From Planomonospora parontospora (lineage in GTDB: Bacteria > Actinomycetota > Actinomycetes > Streptosporangiales > Streptosporangiaceae), in NCBI GenBank assembly GCA_014647935.1, contig BMQD01000003.1, positions 372,001-436,000 on the forward strand: DNA of 64,000 bases, given 5' to 3'. Made by a program: the position numbers and the translations under genes. Of this stretch, positions 61,123-64,000 are shown piece after piece. The notes under the pieces were generated by a model. The model had not been told where the DNA came from, ran no database searches, and was given only the letters and a program-made list of their open reading frames with translations. Positions within the stretch are counted from its first letter, which is position 1. Every line of letters starts with the position of its first letter.

Positions 61123-62061
61123 GTGACGGGTCTACGGGAACGGATCGGCGCGCTGCGCGAGTGGGGCGGGCGCGAGGTCGAGACCGACCGGATCAGGTGG
61201 CCCTGGCTGGACCACCTGATCCGGACGGTGCAGCGCTACCAGCTCCAGTCGGGCGACCGGCTGGCCGGCGCGGTGACCTACTTCGCCTTCCTGTCCTTCT
61301 TCCCGATCATCGCGCTGGCCTTCGCCGTCGCGGGCTTCCTGCTGTCGGAGCGGCCGGGCGCCGAGGAGACCCTGCGGAAGGCCATCGACGAATACCTCCC
61401 CGGCCTGGCCGCCAAGCTCCCGATCGACCAGATCGCCGACGCCCGGACCGGAGCCGGGATCATCGGCCTGCTCGGCCTGCTCTACGCCGGTCTCGGCGCG
61501 ATCGACGCCCTGCGCGGGGCGCTGCGCGAGATCTCCATGACCACCGAGCGGCCGCTCGGCTTCCTGCCCGGCAAGCTCCGCGACCTGGCGGCCCTGGTCC
61601 TGGTCGGCTTCACGATGCTCCTCTCGGTCGTGGTCGGCGGTGTCGCCACGCAGGCCAGCGGGACGGTGGCCGGGTGGCTGGGCCTGTCGGAGTCGTTCGC
61701 CGGGACCGCCACCGTCTGGCTGGCGGGCCTCGCGGTCAGCGTGGCCGCCGACACCGTGGTCTTCCTCGTCGTCCTGGGCTGGCTGGGCCGCTCCACTCAG
61801 CCCTTCCGGGTGGTGCTGCGCGGCGCGCTGCTGGGGGCGGTCGCCTTCGCCCTGCTCAAGCAGCTCGCCGCGTTCCTGCTCTCGTCCACCCTGAACAACC
61901 CGGTCTACGGGGTGTTCGCGGTGATGGTCGGCCTGCTGATCTGGATCAACTTCTCCGCCCGGGTGGTGATGTACACCGCGGCTTGGACGGCCACCGCCTC
62001 CCTCGGCCCGCCGCCCGATCCGACCCCGGTGCCGGGCGGGGACACCCTTTCCGCGAGCTGA
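61123..62061 (+). CDS. YihY/BrkB-family membrane protein
   Basis: A 312-residue protein with about six helices. The family segments are QSGDRLAGAVTYFAFLSFFP, LRGALREISMTTERPLGFLP and FAVMVGLLIWINFSARVVMY. Function uncertain; the old RNase BN label is not supported. GTG 61123 has AGGAAGG upstream. It follows trpS by 35 bp, a possible operon. Confidence 0.87.
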   Translation: MTGLRERIGALREWGGREVETDRIRWPWLDHLIRTVQRYQLQSGDRLAGAVTYFAFLSFFPIIALAFAVAGFLLSERPGAEETLRKAIDEYLPGLAAKLPIDQIADARTGAGIIGLLGLLYAGLGAIDALRGALREISMTTERPLGFLPGKLRDLAALVLVGFTMLLSVVVGGVATQASGTVAGWLGLSESFAGTATVWLAGLAVSVAADTVVFLVVLGWLGRSTQPFRVVLRGALLGAVAFALLKQLAAFLLSSTLNNPVYGVFAVMVGLLIWINFSARVVMYTAAWTATASLGPPPDPTPVPGGDTLSAS

Positions 62062-62181
62062 GGGGGCTTCGCGCTTCGGTGGGGCCCCGCCGTACGGCCG
62101 ACCCGCACCGGACACCGGATAAGGAGCGTCCGTCCCCACCCCGAGGGTGATCGTCTGCGCAGGCGGTGTAGGAAGTAGATC

Positions 62182-62925
62182 ATGGGATTTCGGCCCGGTC
62201 GGATCGAACGCGCGGCAGGGCGTGCCGACGTCCTCGCGATGGCGGGCGACGACCCGTACGTCCGGATGGTGCTCACAGACCGCTCTGTCGGATACCGCGG
62301 CGCCGGAGCGGTGGCCTGGTCGGGGGAGACCCCCCGGACGCCTCTGCTGGGTCTCCGGGGCGCGCCGTCGGACGCGGCCCGGTTGCTGGCGACGCTCCAC
62401 GATGACGGACTCGTCCAGCCCGGAACGCTGCTGCGGCTCCCCCCGGGGGCCGGGGAACTCCTGGGCTCCCTACCGCTCCGGCACGTCGAGGACTGGCAGT
62501 TCCGCTGGACGGACGCGCCCCCTCCGAAGCTCCCGGGAGGTGGCCGGGTGGAGGTGCTGCCGACGACCGACGGGATCACGGTGCTTCTGGACTCCGGCAA
62601 TCCGGACGCCTCCGTCCGGCCGGGAGTACGGCATGTCCGGCGGTGGCACGGCGTCCGTGACGGGAAGGAGCTGGTCGCCTGCGGCGCGGACGTGAGCTAC
62701 GGCGGGGTCGGCTATCTCGCCGGACTGACGGTCGCGCCGCACCATCGTGGGCGGGGGCTGGGCGCCGCCTTGACCCTGGCGATGAGCCGGGCGGTGCTCG
62801 CGGAGTTCGGCACCGCGGCCCTCGGCGTCAACACCGCCAACCACGGAGCGATCCGCCTCTACGAACGGCTCGGTTTCACCAGCGTCGTCGAGGTCTCGGC
62901 ATACGAACTGCTCGCACCGTCCTGA
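62182..62925 (+). CDS. GNAT-family acetyltransferase with N-terminal extension
   Basis: A 247-residue protein. The C-terminal 100 residues hold the GNAT acetyl-CoA motif (AGLTVAPHHRGRGLGAALTL) and the end ANHGAIRLYERLGFTSVVEV. The first 130 residues are not clearly related to a known fold, so it may be a second, degenerate GNAT half. The substrate is unknown. GGAAG precedes the ATG at 62182. Confidence 0.8.
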   Translation: MGFRPGRIERAAGRADVLAMAGDDPYVRMVLTDRSVGYRGAGAVAWSGETPRTPLLGLRGAPSDAARLLATLHDDGLVQPGTLLRLPPGAGELLGSLPLRHVEDWQFRWTDAPPPKLPGGGRVEVLPTTDGITVLLDSGNPDASVRPGVRHVRRWHGVRDGKELVACGADVSYGGVGYLAGLTVAPHHRGRGLGAALTLAMSRAVLAEFGTAALGVNTANHGAIRLYERLGFTSVVEVSAYELLAPS

Positions 62926-63027
62926 CCATGGCGGATCCCCGTTCCCTGCGGGGATCTCTTCCCGTCCCCGGTGTCCGGTGCGGGCCGGCCGTACGGCGGG
63001 CCCGCACCGAAGCGCGAGCCCCGCAGG

Positions 63028-64000
63028 CTACGAGCGGCGGCGGCCGTACACCAGCCAGGCGGCGCCGCCGAGCAGGGCCAGGACGGCGGCCGCGGCCGCG
63101 TAGGGCAGCGCGGAGCCGGAATCCTCGGCGGGTCGTGCGGCCCCGGCGGGTTCCTGCGCCGCGGCCGGGCCCTGGGCGGGCGGGTTCGCGGCCTGGGCCT
63201 GGGCGGTCGGCAGCGGGGCCGGCTCGGGGACGGGCTCGACCAGGCGGCCGACCGGGACGGCCCTGCCGCGGGCGGCGAAGCCCCAGTCGAGCAGGTCGGC
63301 GATGTCCTCCCACATGTAGCCGTCGTGCCTCATGATCGTCACGATGACGGTGTGGCCGTTGCGCTTGGCCGCGCCGACGAAGCTGGCCAGGGCCTTGGAG
63401 GTCCAGCCGTTCTTGACGCCGATCATGCCCTTGTAGCGCCAGAGCAGCTTGTTGTGGTTGCCGATCTCGTAGTAGCCCTTGGGCGCCGGGAACTTGTCCG
63501 TCTTCAGGCTGACGTACCGCCGGAAGTCGGGGTTGGCCAGGCCGGCGCGTGCGATCAGCGCCAGATCGTAGGCGGAGCTGCTCTGGCCGGGTTTGTCGAG
63601 CCCGTTGGGCGTCTTGGCCACCGTGTCGAAGGCCTGCAGCCGCCGGGCCTCGGCGTTCATGTCGGCGAGCGTCCTGTCCAGGCCGCCGTTGGCCTCGGCC
63701 AGCGCCACCGCGGCGTCGTTGCCGGAGACCAGCAGCAGGGCCTTGAACAGGTCCTCGACGGTGTAGAGCGGCTTGGGCACCAGCCCGACCGCGCTGCCCT
63801 CGACGTTGACGGCGTTCCTGCTCGGCCTGACCTTCTTCGCCTTGTCGAGCTTCGGGATGAGGGCCAGGGCGGTCAGCGCCTTGAGCGTGCTCGCCGGCAG
63901 GTAGCGGCCGTGCGCGTTCTTGGCGGCGAGCACCTCGCCGGTGTCGGCGTCCGCGATCACGTAGGACTTCGCCGAGGTCTTGGGCGGGGCCTTCATCCCG
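63028..64000 (-). CDS. D-alanyl-D-alanine carboxypeptidase, partial (N-terminus beyond the window)
   Basis: The serine D,D-peptidase fold of PBP5/DacA type is visible from within the active-site region on. The S-x-x-K motif is ASTLKAL, the S-x-N motif SGNDAAVALAEANGG, and the K-T-G equivalent is KNG in MIGVKNGWTSKALASF. About 320 residues lie in the window; the frame stays open at 64000. The C-terminus has an Ala/Pro-rich stretch (about 70 residues) and a helix (YAAAAAVLALLGGAAWLVYG) that anchors it. It trims peptidoglycan stem peptides. Confidence 0.9.
   Translation of the reverse strand, partial: GMKAPPKTSAKSYVIADADTGEVLAAKNAHGRYLPASTLKALTALALIPKLDKAKKVRPSRNAVNVEGSAVGLVPKPLYTVEDLFKALLLVSGNDAAVALAEANGGLDRTLADMNAEARRLQAFDTVAKTPNGLDKPGQSSSAYDLALIARAGLANPDFRRYVSLKTDKFPAPKGYYEIGNHNKLLWRYKGMIGVKNGWTSKALASFVGAAKRNGHTVIVTIMRHDGYMWEDIADLLDWGFAARGRAVPVGRLVEPVPEPAPLPTAQAQAANPPAQGPAAAQEPAGAARPAEDSGSALPYAAAAAVLALLGGAAWLVYGRRRS

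Overview
The window is high-GC (about 70% or more by eye) actinomycete chromosome with many GTG starts, a WhiB-type regulator, a dimeric NADP isocitrate dehydrogenase, and the order pcrA - B12-binding protein - sucC - sucD - perM-like - purN - purH - folD - DUF3017 - icd - mdh. As I recall it, this order is shared with Streptomyces and in part with Mycobacterium. The SigE-family-like sequences, beta-propeller lipid-free secreted proteins and IS701-type remnant would fit a Streptosporangiales genome (Streptosporangium, Nonomuraea and relatives). That placement is an inference; no rRNA is present. No tRNA, rRNA or CRISPR array was seen.

Layout. 1-4473: cell-surface polymer genes (sulfotransferase tail, GT4 glycosyltransferase, GT2/CDP-glycerol glycerophosphotransferase fusion). 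4474-6300: an accessory, lower-GC island with a frameshifted toxin next to a ribbon-helix-helix antitoxin, a broken transposase, and an acetyltransferase gene lying between inverted 28-bp repeats. 6602-11535: a coxS-coxL-coxM-coxG operon for a form II (CO dehydrogenase-like) molybdenum hydroxylase. 11683-16560: a VOC/flavin-binding/SnoaL operon behind two TetR-type operators, a divergent DJ-1/LysR pair, and a CGNR zinc-finger regulator. 16550-20762: a LiaFSR-like envelope stress system (PspC-LiaF-like protein divergent from a PspC histidine kinase and LuxR response regulator). 20920-25806: a split Aer-like chemoreceptor, a WhiB-like protein, a CPBP protease, FetB and a PIG-L deacetylase.

26028-43494 carries housekeeping genes: pcrA, three related secreted proteins (one truncated), a B12-binding subunit, sucCD, a perM-like gene, purN, purH, folD, an FHA-HTH regulator, citrate synthase and a DUF3017 protein. 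It is followed by icd (43612-44826) and, further on, mdh (55809-56786), so five TCA-cycle loci lie in about 25 kb.

44971-53526 interrupts this backbone and is the most unusual part. Three proteins share an extracytoplasmic beta-propeller-like module with a Cys-x-x-Trp motif but have different N-termini: one membrane anchor, a multi-helix membrane domain, and an ECF sigma-factor-like domain. They sit beside a membrane-anchored protein and a Ser/Thr kinase fused to an extracytoplasmic solute-binding domain. This looks like a set of envelope sensors that couple outside signals to transcription and phosphorylation, and I do not know it as a described system. A PadR repressor-MFS pump divergon with two exact PadR boxes follows. 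The right end holds mdh, a DUF11 protein, galE, a CNNM/CorC protein, trpS, a YihY protein, an acetyltransferase and a partial D,D-carboxypeptidase.

Intergenic spaces carry an unusual number of long perfect hairpins and short tandem repeats (units of 12, 19, 22, 27, 42 and 65 bp). Several of these may be variable between strains.
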